Position numbers and translations under genes: made by a program | Assembly: GCA_036272055.1 (NCBI GenBank) | Contig: DATAZL010000078.1 | Span: 58,883 to 122,882 of the forward strand | DNA: 64,000 nt | From: DASZVB01 sp036272055 | GTDB lineage: Bacteria; Myxococcota_A; Polyangia; Polyangiales; Polyangiaceae | Reading direction: 5' to 3' | The notes under the pieces: generated by a model | The model's database searches: none | What the model was told of the DNA's origin: nothing | The model's input: only the letters and a program-made list of their open reading frames with translations | Shown here: positions 19,523 to 30,953 of the stretch, one piece after another | Position numbering within the stretch: position 1 is the first letter of the stretch | How the letters are laid out: the number at the start of each line of letters is the position of its first letter

Positions 19523-19582
19523 TTCGCCCGCGAGCGAAGCGAGCCCGCGAAGCTGCGGGGGGCCAAGGCCCCCCTTTATTAG
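19521..19582 (-). repeat. GC-hairpin repeat family (copy 3, reverse orientation)
   Basis: This copy starts within the stop codon of the DUF4230 gene. Read on the plus strand it has CGAGCGAAGCGAG, then GGGGGGCC-AA-GGCCCCCC followed by TTTATTAG. In this orientation the last stem plus T-run resembles a factor-independent terminator, and it sits directly downstream of a plus-strand gene. Confidence 0.75.
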
Positions 19583-19594
19583 TACAGTGGCTCC

Positions 19595-20695
19595 GTGATC
19601 CGCGGCCTCGGTGGCGTCTTCTTTCTTTCACTGTCGCTCGGCCTGCCGGCATGTGGCGGTGAGTCCGCAGTCGCGCGCGTCGTCGACGGGCACGACATCG
19701 ATGGGCATTTCATCACTCCCGACGCCTACGCCGAGTTCCTCGACGGCGCGCTCCTCGAGGACAACGGCGACCTGCGCGGCGCGGAGGCCGCCTACCGTCG
19801 CGCGCTCGACGAGGATGGCGGAGCCGCCGAGGTCTGGGCGCGGCTCGGGCGCGTCCGCTGCGCGTCGAACCCACGCGGCTCCGACGAAGCGTTCCGTCAG
19901 GCGAGGTTCCGGGGTCCGTCGCTCGGCGCTGTGTGGCGCGCCGACGCGGAGTGCGCGCTCGACCGTGGTGACGTCCCGCGCGCGAGGGACGCGGCGGGGC
20001 GCGCCGCGGCCGTCGATCCCGGCAACGCGCAGGCGAGCCTGCTCGTGGTCCGCGCCCTGGTGCGCGCGCGCGAGCTCGAGCTCGCGGAGCGGTGGCTCCG
20101 CGCGGCGCGCCTGCTCTATCCGGAGTCTGCCGGCCTCCCCGCGTCGCTCGCCGCCGTGATGAACATCGACGTCGCGCGCGCCGGAAGCCCGCCGGCGCCG
20201 ATCCCCGCCGCGGTGACGCCACCGCAGCCCGGGGCTCCCGCAGTTCCGGCACAGACGGCGGCCGGCACCAACGTCGTTCCGTCGACGTCGCCGGGCCACG
20301 ACGCTCCTGAGCGGCGCGACGCGATGGCGGCGCTCGACGCCGCGCTCATGGCCGGTGACGCGGTCGCAGCGCGGAACGCCGCGATGCGAGCGCACCTCGA
20401 CAATGCGTGGCTCGCGCTCCGCGCCGTCGAGCTCGGCCAGCCCGCGCTGGCGAAGGAGGCGGCCGAGACGACGCTGGCCGCGGAGCCCGGCAACGTCGAT
20501 GCACGCATCGCCGCGCTGGCCGCCGCGGACCTCGGGCGGGACGAAGCGGCCCTCCGCCGGTACGCGACGAAGCTCCCCGACGCGCGCGAGCCGCCGAGCG
20601 CGTTCGCGCTACGGGTCATGACCGCGCTCCTCGCCCGTCGCGCCGGCACCGACGCCGCGCACGCCTTCGAAAAAGCGTCCGCAGCCCCGCGCTGA
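19595..20695 (+). CDS. Tetratricopeptide-type lipoprotein
   Basis: Starting at GTG 19595, the protein has a lipoprotein signal (IRGLGGVFFLSLSLGLPAC, lipobox LPAC). About 160 residues of helical pairs in the TPR style follow, for example DNGDLRGAEAAYRRALDEDG, then repeated Ala-rich helices ending in VDPGNAQASLLVVRALV. A Pro/Ala/Thr-rich linker (about residues 200-240) separates these from a second helical block (LAAEPGNVDARIAALAAADL). TPR lipoproteins usually scaffold envelope complexes. The partner is not visible here. The gene follows a repeat copy and is convergent with the next lipoprotein gene. Confidence 0.7.
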   Translation: MIRGLGGVFFLSLSLGLPACGGESAVARVVDGHDIDGHFITPDAYAEFLDGALLEDNGDLRGAEAAYRRALDEDGGAAEVWARLGRVRCASNPRGSDEAFRQARFRGPSLGAVWRADAECALDRGDVPRARDAAGRAAAVDPGNAQASLLVVRALVRARELELAERWLRAARLLYPESAGLPASLAAVMNIDVARAGSPPAPIPAAVTPPQPGAPAVPAQTAAGTNVVPSTSPGHDAPERRDAMAALDAALMAGDAVAARNAAMRAHLDNAWLALRAVELGQPALAKEAAETTLAAEPGNVDARIAALAAADLGRDEAALRRYATKLPDAREPPSAFALRVMTALLARRAGTDAAHAFEKASAAPR

Positions 20696-20708
20696 GCCGC
20701 GTGTTCGC

Positions 20709-21584
20709 TCAGTGAGCGGACGCAGACGGCGCGGGCTTCGCTTGCTTCGACGCGTCGAACGGGATCGTCAGGTCGAGCGTCGCGGTGTCGCCGGCGACGA
20801 TGTTGACGTGCGACGAAGCGCGCCCGCCGGTCGAAGGCAGGTACGCGTTCACGAGCACGTCGCCCGCGGGGATGTCCTTGATCTCGAACACGCCGTCGAG
20901 ACCGGTGACCGCGAACGTGGGGTACTTCAGGACGAAGACGTGCGCGGTCGCGAAGGTGTGCGTCTGATCCTCGAGCAGGAACTCCCCCGGACGCGGCGGG
21001 AAGAGCTGCACCGGATCGCCGCCCGGGAGCGCGACGACGAGCGCCGCCTGGGGTGCGCCCCTGAGCAGCGGGATGAACGTCTCGCTGCTCCGGTTCTTCA
21101 CGTCGAGGCGCTGCCCGAACGTCATCGCGATGGTGCGCGACGGGAACGCGCAGCCGCGCGCGGTGATGAGCGTCGTGTCTCCTGTAGCGGGGACGAAGCC
21201 CTTGTACTCGGTGACTGCGACCAGCACGTCCCCGAGCTCCCGGCCCACGCCTTCGCGGAAGAGCTTGCCGTAGAACGCGCGCGCGTCGTCACACTTGCCG
21301 GCGGGGATCTGCGCGAGCACGTCGGCCTGGTCCGGCGAGTGATCACCGGAGACGCGCACCACGCCCTTCACCGCGCCGATGGGTCCCGCGTACGCCTTCT
21401 CGTGGCCGGGGTTCACCGCGGCCTCTTCGTAGGCGGACGCGACGGGATGAAGGGCCGCGACGAGCGACGAACTCGACGGCGCGGGAGCGCCCGGCTCGTC
21501 CACCTGGGCACTGGATTTCGACTTGCAGCCGGCGAGGGCCAGGGCACCCATGCACAGCGCGACCGGAAGACGAAGGCGGCTCAT
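20709..21584 (-). CDS. Lipoprotein with carboxypeptidase-regulatory-like domain
   Basis: The start is placed at ATG 21584, preceded by GGAGAA, giving the signal SRLRLPVALCMGALALAGC (lipobox LAGC). The longer frame to 21617 adds a basic stretch that would spoil the signal. The C-terminal half has AVTGLDGVFEIKDIPAGDVL and VNAYLPSTGG, the sheet-and-turn pattern of carboxypeptidase-regulatory or prealbumin-like domains. The middle (RTIAMTFGQRLDVKNRSSET) resembles cupredoxin-like strands but has no obvious copper ligand set. The function is unknown; I infer an envelope protein. It is divergent from the next lipoprotein gene across a repeat copy. Confidence 0.65.
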   Translation of the reverse strand: MSRLRLPVALCMGALALAGCKSKSSAQVDEPGAPAPSSSSLVAALHPVASAYEEAAVNPGHEKAYAGPIGAVKGVVRVSGDHSPDQADVLAQIPAGKCDDARAFYGKLFREGVGRELGDVLVAVTEYKGFVPATGDTTLITARGCAFPSRTIAMTFGQRLDVKNRSSETFIPLLRGAPQAALVVALPGGDPVQLFPPRPGEFLLEDQTHTFATAHVFVLKYPTFAVTGLDGVFEIKDIPAGDVLVNAYLPSTGGRASSHVNIVAGDTATLDLTIPFDASKQAKPAPSASAH

Positions 21585-21634
21585 TTCTCCAAGTCCTCGG
21601 TGCCCGATCCGCCTCAAAAAAGCTCTTAATTTCT

Positions 21635-21735
21635 CGGGGGGCCTTGGCCCCCCGCAGCTTCGCCTTCGGCGAACTGCTCCCCCCGCCGCTTCGCGGGCTC
21701 GCTTCGCTCGCGGGGGCCTCAGCCTGGCCCCCGTT
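21635..21735 (+). repeat. GC-hairpin repeat family (copy 4)
   Basis: The standard order is present: GGGGGGCC-TT-GGCCCCCC, TTCGCC-TTC-GGCGAA, CTCCCCCC, CGCTTCGCGGGCTCGCTTCGCTCGCG, then a diverged G/C stem. It lies between two divergently transcribed lipoprotein genes, so here it cannot simply be a terminator. Confidence 0.85.
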
Positions 21736-21770
21736 ACTTAAACCCCTGGCTCGTGTACCTTCTCGCGGCC

Positions 21771-22307
21771 ATGAGCGAGACCATGCTGCGGGGCGGCATG
21801 AGCATCCCGTCGTACCTCGCGCCGTTCGCTCTGGTGCTCGGCTGTCACGCACGCGAAGAGGCGGGCCCGACGCCGGCCGCGAGCGCTGAGTCCGCGATGA
21901 TCCTCGGCGCGGAGGCGCGCGCGCACACCATTGGGGAGCTCGCGACGGCCCCCGACTACACGATGAGCATGGACTCCGACAAGGAGTGCCCCCTCGACTC
22001 GCCGTTCTCGACCCGACACGGCTTCGTGAAGTTCGGAATCGAGGTTTCGCTCGAGGGCACGTCTGCCATCGAGGTGCCGGTGAATCCGTTCTACGCGACG
22101 CTCTACGACGCGGGTGGCGAAGCTTACACCGCGACCCTCGCCGGTTGCGATCCGGGCTTGCCGTCGCTCCGGCTCACGACGGGAAAGAAGACGCGCGGCT
22201 TCGTCAGCTTCGAGATCCCCGTCGGGGCACGCCGGCTCGAGCTGCGCTATGGCCCGACGATCATCGGCCGGAGCGCCGAAGAGCTCCGCTTCACAGTCGT
22301 CCGCTGA
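21771..22307 (+). CDS. Small lipoprotein (DUF4352-like fold)
   Basis: I choose ATG 21771. ATG 21798 (SIPSYLAPFALVLGC, lipobox VLGC) is also possible and gives the tighter signal. The mature part of about 150 residues is all-beta. It contains NPFYATLYDAGGEAYTATLA, then LTTGKKTRGFVSFEIPVGAR and a final LELRYGP strand. This is the layout of DUF4352/telokin-like immunoglobulin-fold lipoproteins. The function is unknown. Its stop codon lies in a 16-bp sequence repeated perfectly 413 bp further on, at the nuoN stop. Confidence 0.6.
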   Translation: MSETMLRGGMSIPSYLAPFALVLGCHAREEAGPTPAASAESAMILGAEARAHTIGELATAPDYTMSMDSDKECPLDSPFSTRHGFVKFGIEVSLEGTSAIEVPVNPFYATLYDAGGEAYTATLAGCDPGLPSLRLTTGKKTRGFVSFEIPVGARRLELRYGPTIIGRSAEELRFTVVR

Positions 22308-22321
22308 CGGACGTCAGAGGC
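22306..22321 (+). repeat. Left copy of a 16-bp direct repeat (possible target-site duplication)
   Basis: GACGGACGTCAGAGGC begins in the stop codon of the DUF4352-like lipoprotein gene. An identical copy lies at 22719-22734. The two copies bracket a repeat array of just under 400 bp. Confidence 0.8.
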
Positions 22322-22328
22322 TTGTTCG

Positions 22329-22718
22329 CGGGGGGCCTTGGACCCCAGAGCTTCTTTGGTTACGGGGGGCCTTGGACCCCAGAGCTTCTTTGGTTACGGG
22401 GGGCCTTGGCCCCCCGCAGCTTCTTTGGTTACGGGGGGCCTTGGCCCCCCGCAGCTTCGCCTCCGGCGAACTGCTCCCCCCGCCGCTTCGCGGGCTCGCT
22501 TCGCTCGCGGGCGAACTGCTCCCTCCGCCGCCCTTCGGACGCGCTCGCTTTGCTCGCGGGCGATACCCGTGACGGGGGTTGGCTTGTGGGGGGCCTTGGC
22601 CCCCCGCAGCTTCGCCTTCGGCGAACTGCTTCCCCCGCCGCTTCGCGGGCTCGCGGCGCTCGCGTAGTTCCGCTTCTTTGATGCCTCAGGGACGAGGGCA
22701 TCGTCGATGCGGAACTAC
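22329..22718 (+). repeat. GC-hairpin repeat array (copy 5)
   Basis: The array fills the 419-base gap between the lipoprotein and nuoN. It opens with four successive G-rich units. The first two read GGGGGGCCTTGGACCCCAGA. The third reads GGGGGGCCTTGGCCCCCC, and the first three each end in GCTTCTTTGGTTAC. The fourth runs into full TTCGCC/GGCGAA modules, a diverged module with GCCCTTCGGACG, and a further complete unit. It ends with a hairpin whose outer arms are CGTAGTTCCGC and GCGGAACTACG and whose inner arms are GATGCC and GGCATC. I see no gene in it. Confidence 0.88.
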
Positions 22719-22734
22719 GACGGACGTCAGAGGC
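22719..22734 (+). repeat. Right copy of the 16-bp direct repeat
   Basis: This copy is identical to 22306-22321. It contains the nuoN stop codon (complement of 22727-22729). Confidence 0.8.
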
Positions 22735-24262
22735 CGGCGCCGCTTGCGACGTCGAGGACGTTGCCGGGCATGGTGCCGAAGACGATGACGAGGACGGCCG
22801 CGATGACGAGCGCCGCACCGACGAGGCCCGACCGCATCGGGATGGCGATGGGCGCGCCGGGCGCCGGCTCGCGCATGTACATGTAGACCATGACGCGCAG
22901 ATAGTAATACGCGCCGATCACGCTGTTGATCAGGCCGATGACGGCGACGACGTAGAGCTGCGCGTCGATCGCGGCGTGGAACACGTAAAGCTTCCCGAAG
23001 AAGCCCGCGGTCGGCGGGATGCCGGCGAGCGACAGCAAGAAGAGCGAGAACGCGAGCGCCGCCGGCGGATGACGCTTGCCGACGCCGGCGAGGTCCTCGT
23101 AAGTGACGGCTTCTGCGCCGCGGCTGCCGCACGCGATGAGCGCGCCGAACGCACCCGCTGTCGAGACGGTGTACGCGAGCAGATAGAAGAGCACGCTGGC
23201 CTGCGCCTCACCGCTCGCGCGGACGGTCGCGGCGACGCCGACGAGGACGTATCCGGCGTGGGCAATCGAGGAGTACGCGAGCATGCGCTTCACCGACTCT
23301 TGCCGGCCGGCGACGACGTTCGCGACGGTCATCGACAGCACGGCGAGCGCGGCGAGGACCGGCGGCCACCCAGTGCCCCAGCTCATGAGCCGCTCGTCAC
23401 CGAAGCCGACGAGGAGGATACGGAGCATCACGGCGAACGCCGCGCTCTTCACGGCAACGGCCATGAAGCTCGTGGTGGGGGTCGGAGCGCCCTCGTAGGC
23501 ATCGGGCGTCCACATGTGGAACGGCACCGCGCTCACCTTGAAGCCGAGGCCAACCAGGTTGAGCACCAGGGCGATGAGGACCGTCGGAGCGCTCACCGTG
23601 CTGCTGCCGGAGCCGATGCTCTTCACGGCCTCGCCGATACCGACGAGGTCGGTGTGCCCGGTCGCGCCGTAGAGCAACGCGAAGCCGAAGAGCATCAGCG
23701 CCGCGGCGAAGCTGCCGAGCAAGAAGTACTTCACTGCCGCCTCGGCCGCGCGCGCGCTGCCGCGTCGAAGGCCGATCATGCAGTAGACGCCGAGCGACAT
23801 CGTCTCGAGGCCGACGAACACGGCGAGGAGATCACCGGACCACGCGAGGGCGATGGCGCCGAACGTGGACAGCATGAGCAGCGGGAAAAACTCGCTGCGA
23901 TCGATGCGGTGCTCCGGCAGGTACCCGCCGGCGAGGAGCGCCGTGAGCGAACCGCCCACGCAGAGGACGAAGCTGAAGAAGAGCGCGAAGCGGTCGACGA
24001 CCAGGTACGGGGCGACCTTGTCGATGCCCTCGAGCTTCTCGGGGCCAATGAGCCACACCGCGATGGAGAGCACCGCGCCGAGCATCAGGATGACGGCGGC
24101 AACGAGCCCGAGCTCCGCGCCGCGGCCGGCTCCGGCATCGACGACGAGGTCGCCCTGCATGCCGGACGGATCTTCGGGCTTGCCGAAGGCCTCGGCGAGC
24201 ATGAGGAGGAGCGCGCCGATCCCGACGATCAGCAAAGGCGAGAGGGCAATGAAGAGGTTCAT
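22727..24262 (-). CDS. nuoN: NADH-quinone oxidoreductase subunit N
   Basis: NuoN is an antiporter-like, proton-pumping membrane subunit of Complex I. The 511-residue length is usual and about 14 hydrophobic segments are visible. The family core includes EFFPLLMLSTFGAIALAWSG, FVGLETMSLGVYCMIGL (conserved Glu), FKVSAVPFHMWTPDAYEG (conserved Lys) and VKRMLAYSSIAHAGYVLVG. It is the last gene of the nuo operon, overlapping nuoM by 4 bp. Its stop codon lies in a 16-bp repeat at the edge of the GC-hairpin array. Confidence 0.97.
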   Translation of the reverse strand: MNLFIALSPLLIVGIGALLLMLAEAFGKPEDPSGMQGDLVVDAGAGRGAELGLVAAVILMLGAVLSIAVWLIGPEKLEGIDKVAPYLVVDRFALFFSFVLCVGGSLTALLAGGYLPEHRIDRSEFFPLLMLSTFGAIALAWSGDLLAVFVGLETMSLGVYCMIGLRRGSARAAEAAVKYFLLGSFAAALMLFGFALLYGATGHTDLVGIGEAVKSIGSGSSTVSAPTVLIALVLNLVGLGFKVSAVPFHMWTPDAYEGAPTPTTSFMAVAVKSAAFAVMLRILLVGFGDERLMSWGTGWPPVLAALAVLSMTVANVVAGRQESVKRMLAYSSIAHAGYVLVGVAATVRASGEAQASVLFYLLAYTVSTAGAFGALIACGSRGAEAVTYEDLAGVGKRHPPAALAFSLFLLSLAGIPPTAGFFGKLYVFHAAIDAQLYVVAVIGLINSVIGAYYYLRVMVYMYMREPAPGAPIAIPMRSGLVGAALVIAAVLVIVFGTMPGNVLDVASGAGL

Positions 24263-26075
24263 CGTGCACCACCGGCCATCGCAACGGCCTTCTTGTCGGA
24301 TGGCGCTTCGGGGTAGCCGCGTTCGAGCGGCCCGCCCTTCTGCGGGCGAAGCTTGAGCGACGCCTCACCGGCGTGCTGCTCGTACTGCATGCGGCCGTCC
24401 ACGAAGTCCTCGAGGACGGCGTTCACGCTGTCGGTCATTCGCGACAGGAGGATGTTCGGGAAGAACCCGATGACGAACACCAGCGCGATGAGCGGTGCGA
24501 CGGCCACCGTCTCGCGGACGTTCATATCGGACAGATGCTCGTTCTTCGCGTTGTCGACGGGGCCGAAGAACATCTTCTGCACGACGTGCAGCATGTACAC
24601 CGCGGCGAGGATGACGCCGAAGGCGGCGACCGCCGCCTGGCTCGTCGACTGCTTGTCGAGGACCTGCGACACGATGGTGCCCATGATGATCATGAACTCA
24701 CCGACGAAGCCGTTGGTGCCGGGGACGCCGACGCTCGCCATGGTGACGATGACGAAGAGCGCGGCGTAGACGGGCATCACCTTGGCGAGGCCGCCGAACT
24801 CGTTCATCAGACGGGTGTGACGGCGGTCGTAGATGACGCCGACGAGGAGGAACAACGCGCCGGTCGAGACGCCGTGGTTCACCATCTGGAGGATGGCGCC
24901 CTCCAGCCCTGCGCGCGTCGCGCCGAAGACGCCGAGCATCACGAAGCCGAGATGCGCGACCGACGAGTACGCGATGAGCTTCTTGACGTCCTCCTGCTTC
25001 CACGCGACGAGCGCGCCGTACAGGATGCCGCCGACGATGGCCACCGTCGCGAGCGTCGCGCTCGCGGCCCAGGCCGGGCCCTCGAACATGCCCATGCAGA
25101 AGCGGATGTACCCGTAGGTACCGAGCTTGAGGAGCACGGCGGCCAGGATGATCGAGCCGCCGGTGGGCGCCTGCACGTGCGCGTCGGGCAACCACGTGTG
25201 GAACGGCCACATCGGGACCTTGATGACGAACGCGAGCGCGAACGCGAGGAAGCAGAGCCACGCCGCCGTATCGGGCAGGACGAGCTTGCGGAGGGCCAGG
25301 TAGTCGAAGGTCACGAAGCCCGCGACCTGGTTGTGCGCCCACACCATGTACAGGATGGCGGCGAGCATCAGCATGCTGCCGAACATCGTGTAGAGGAAAA
25401 ACTTGTACGCAGCCTTGATGCGCTCGACGCCGCCCCAAACGCCGATGATGAGGAGCATCGGCACGAGCATGAGCTCCCAGAACACGTAGAAGAGGAACAT
25501 GTCGAGCGCGACGAACGCGCCGAGCATCGCGCCCTGGAGGAGCAGGAACGAGAAGCAGAGGTCCTTCGTGCGCTTCTTGATGGAGCCGAACGACACGTAC
25601 GCCGCGATCGGCGTCGTGAACGTCGTGAGCAGGATGAGCCAGAGGCTCAGCCCGTCGACCGCGACGTGGTAGCGGATGCCGAACGCCGGGAGCCACTCCG
25701 CGATGTACTGGAAGTGCCAGCCGCGGGTCATGGGTACGGCGAGCAGACCGAGGGACGCGATGAAGTCGACGGCCATCACCGCCAGCGTGAAGCGGCGGAG
25801 AAAGTTCGGCGTCTGGCGCGGCAGAAAGAGGATCGCGACGGCGCCGAAGATGGGAACGAACACCACGACGTTGAGGAGGTGCGGCCATTCCGTCGGCAGT
25901 GTCTCGGCGTCCGCCTCTTTGCCGGGCCAGAGCCCGAAGACGAACGCGACGGAGAGCACCCCGATGACGCCGAGCGCGAACCGCTCCGGGCCGCTCTTCC
26001 GGCTCGGCAAGAGCATGCCGAGCGCGAACGCGGCGAGATACGGGAACAGCGCGACCAGGGCGCTCATCAGCGGGC

Positions 26076-26079
<4 letters not shown>
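24259..26079 (-). CDS. nuoM: NADH-quinone oxidoreductase subunit M
   Basis: NuoM is the second antiporter-like membrane subunit of Complex I. The length of 606 residues is somewhat above the family's typical 500 or so because of N- and C-terminal hydrophilic additions. Core motifs are FYVFWELMLVPMLLIIGVWG (pump Glu), IKVPMWPFHTWLPDAHVQAP (pump Lys) and VKKLIAYSSVAHLGFVMLG. The last 60 residues are polar and charged. It overlaps nuoL and nuoN by 4 bp each, consistent with coupled translation of the three pump subunits. Confidence 0.97.
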
Positions 26080-28643
<2,564 letters not shown>

Positions 28644-28652
28644 GGGGATCTG

Positions 28653-28967
28653 TCAGTGACGCAGGCTGTCGGCTTCGTCCGAGAGCACGGTGGCGCGTAG
28701 CCGGTACAGGGAAAGGACGATCGCGAGCCCGACCGCGACCTCTGCCGCGGCGACCGCGATGATGAAGAAGGCGAACATCTGACCCCCCATGTTGTCGGTG
28801 TGCATACGGTTGTATGCGACGAGGAGCAGGTTCACGGCGTTGAGCATCAGCTCGATGCTCATGAGCTGCACGAGCACGTTGCTGCGCACCAGGAACCCGA
28901 CGGCCCCGATGGAGAAGATTACGGAAGCGAGGAGCACGTAGTGCTCGAGAAGCTGACCCAAGAGCAT
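28653..28967 (-). CDS. nuoK: NADH-quinone oxidoreductase subunit K
   Basis: This small three-helix membrane subunit of Complex I has 104 residues, as expected. It has SIGAVGFLVRSNVLVQLMSI followed by ELMLNAVNLLLVAYNR, carrying the two conserved glutamates of the E-channel region. A third helix, AFFIIAVAAAEVAVGLAIVL, follows. It overlaps nuoJ by one base and precedes nuoL by 9 bp. Confidence 0.97.
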   Translation of the reverse strand: MLLGQLLEHYVLLASVIFSIGAVGFLVRSNVLVQLMSIELMLNAVNLLLVAYNRMHTDNMGGQMFAFFIIAVAAAEVAVGLAIVLSLYRLRATVLSDEADSLRH

Positions 28968-29575
28968 CAGGGAGCGACCTCCTTCGGTCGGCCGGAATCG
29001 TCACGCGGAAGCAGTGGACCGATGAACATCTTGCGCGGGTCCTTCATCGGCAGGCCGGGGCGGCCCGGCACGTGGCGGCCGCGAGCGACCGCGATGGCGC
29101 CGACGACCGCGACGATGAGGAGAGCGGTCGCGAGCTCGAACGGGACGATGCCCGTCGTGAAGAGCATGCGGCCGACGCTCTCGACGGTGCCGTGGTCGGG
29201 CGACACCGGCGCGAACGGCGTCACCTGGTCGGCGTGCGGGTAGAGCGCCATCATCACGCCGAGGGCCATGATGCCGAGGAGCACGCCGCTCACGATCTTC
29301 GCGGCGCGCGCGCGGTCTTCACGGACCGCGTGGGCGTCGGCGCCGAGCAGCATCAGCACGAAGACGAAGAGCACGACGACCGCGCCCGCGTACACGATGA
29401 GCTGGATCGCGGCGAGGAACTGAGCCGAGAGGAGCAGGAAGAGCCCGGCGATGCCGACGATCGTCGTCAGGAGGCCGACCGCGGCCCGCACCGGGTTACG
29501 CGAGATGACCACCCCGATGGCGCCCACCAGGCAGGCGATGCTGCAGAGTATGAAGAGTACCGATCCAGAGCTCAT
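28967..29575 (-). CDS. nuoJ: NADH-quinone oxidoreductase subunit J
   Basis: This is the five-helix membrane subunit of Complex I, 202 residues long. Typical segments are RNPVRAAVGLLTTIVGIAGL and LLSAQFLAAIQLIVYAGAVV, then VLFVFVLMLLG, with the pi-bulge helix region. The C-terminus after the last helix (about residues 165-202) is hydrophilic and Arg/Pro-rich, longer than the minimal subunit. It overlaps nuoF by 4 bp and nuoK by one base. Confidence 0.96.
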   Translation of the reverse strand: MSSGSVLFILCSIACLVGAIGVVISRNPVRAAVGLLTTIVGIAGLFLLLSAQFLAAIQLIVYAGAVVVLFVFVLMLLGADAHAVREDRARAAKIVSGVLLGIMALGVMMALYPHADQVTPFAPVSPDHGTVESVGRMLFTTGIVPFELATALLIVAVVGAIAVARGRHVPGRPGLPMKDPRKMFIGPLLPRDDSGRPKEVAP

Positions 29576-30918
29576 AGCGAGAGCCTCCGCGTCTGCGACT
29601 TGCCGCCGTTCTTGACGTAGTCCTCGAAGTGCTTGCGGTACCGGCGAACGAAGGCGAGCGCGGGCTGGGCCGCGCCGTCACCGAACGCACAGATCGTGTT
29701 GCCGGTGATGTCGTTGGCGATCTCGTGCAGGCGATCGAGCTCTTCCATCTTCGCCGTGCCGGACACGACCTTGTCGAGGATGCGGACGATCCAGCCGCAG
29801 CCTTCGCGGCACGGCGTGCACTGACCGCACGACTCGTGCTTGTAGAACTGCATGAGGTTCTGCAGCGCGAGCACCGGATCCACCGCGTCTGAAAGGACGA
29901 TGGCGCAGCAGGTGCCGAGCATGCTGCCGATCGTCCGGAAGGTGTCGACGCCGAGGGGAAGGTCGAGGATGGGCTTCCCGTTGTAGGCGGCGAAGCGGGG
30001 GTCGTTCGGGACGTTCACGACCTCGTCCGGCAAGTGCACTGGACAGGACGAGCCGCCGGGGATGACGCCCATGAGCTTCTTGTCGCCGAGGATGCCGCCG
30101 CCGAGGTCGTAGATGAGCTCCCGCAGGGTGAGACCGACGACGCACTCGTAGAGGCCGGGCTTCTTCACGTGGCCGGAGACGCCGAAGATGCGCGCGCCGC
30201 CGTCGTTGAAGGGGTGAAGCTCGGACAGCTTGCTGAAGGCGTCCCCGCCGAACGAGAGCACGGTCGGCAAGATGCCGATGGTCTCGACGTTGTTCACCGT
30301 CGTGGGGCAGCCGAACGCGCCGGACTGGGCGGGGAACGGCGGCTTGATGCGCGGCTCACCGCGACGTCCCTCGAGCGAGTTGAGGAGCGCCGTCTCTTCC
30401 CCGCAGATGTACGCGCCGGCACCGGTGTGCACGTGGACGTCGACTGGGCGACCGAGGCCGAAGGCGTTCGTGCCGAGGTAGCCCTTGGCGCGCGCATCCT
30501 TGATGGCGGCGTTGAGGCGCGCCTTGGCGAGATGAAGCTCGTCCCGGACGTAGATGTATGCGGTCGCCGCGCCGATCGCGTGTGCGCCGATGATGCAGCC
30601 CTCGACGAGCGAGTGCGGATTCAGCTCCATGATGGAGCGATCCTTGAAGGTGCCGGGCTCGCCCTCGTCGGCGTTGATGACGAGGTAGTGCGGCTTCTTC
30701 GACTCCTTCGGCATGAAGCTCATCTTCGTGCCGCAGTCGAAACCGGCGCCGCCACGCCCGCGGATGTGCGCCTTCTTGATCTCGTCGACCAGCGCTTCAC
30801 GGGTCATCCCGAGGGCGGCGCGCGCGGAGCGGTAACCCCCGTCCCGCTCGTAGAGCCCGATGGTCCACGCATCGGGGACCCCGTAGTTCTTGGTCAGGTA
30901 TTCGGAACGCTTCAGCAT
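29572..30918 (-). CDS. nuoF: NADH-quinone oxidoreductase subunit F
   Basis: NuoF holds the NADH- and FMN-binding site and cluster N3 of Complex I. I use ATG 30918, which gives the family N-terminus (LKRSEYLTKNYGVPDAWTI) and 448 residues. The longer frame to 31362 overlaps nuoE out of frame and is spurious. The FMN/NADH region shows IRGRGGAGFDCGTKMSFMP, NADEGEPGTFKDR and GAGAYICGEETALLNSLEG. The 4Fe-4S ligands are in SCGQCTPCREGCGW with a fourth Cys in NTICAFGDGA. It lies 35 bp after nuoE, and no nuoG follows. Confidence 0.97.
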   Translation of the reverse strand: MLKRSEYLTKNYGVPDAWTIGLYERDGGYRSARAALGMTREALVDEIKKAHIRGRGGAGFDCGTKMSFMPKESKKPHYLVINADEGEPGTFKDRSIMELNPHSLVEGCIIGAHAIGAATAYIYVRDELHLAKARLNAAIKDARAKGYLGTNAFGLGRPVDVHVHTGAGAYICGEETALLNSLEGRRGEPRIKPPFPAQSGAFGCPTTVNNVETIGILPTVLSFGGDAFSKLSELHPFNDGGARIFGVSGHVKKPGLYECVVGLTLRELIYDLGGGILGDKKLMGVIPGGSSCPVHLPDEVVNVPNDPRFAAYNGKPILDLPLGVDTFRTIGSMLGTCCAIVLSDAVDPVLALQNLMQFYKHESCGQCTPCREGCGWIVRILDKVVSGTAKMEELDRLHEIANDITGNTICAFGDGAAQPALAFVRRYRKHFEDYVKNGGKSQTRRLSL

Positions 30919-30953
30919 TTTTTGGAAAGCCCCGCTCTCGAGAGAACCGCGAA

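Noticed and set aside
22338..22667. Reading frames with repeated peptides such as GGLGPPQLRLRRTAPPA
   Set aside because: They are translations of the GC-hairpin repeat in several frames and recur at each repeat copy. No start signal or conserved length supports a gene.
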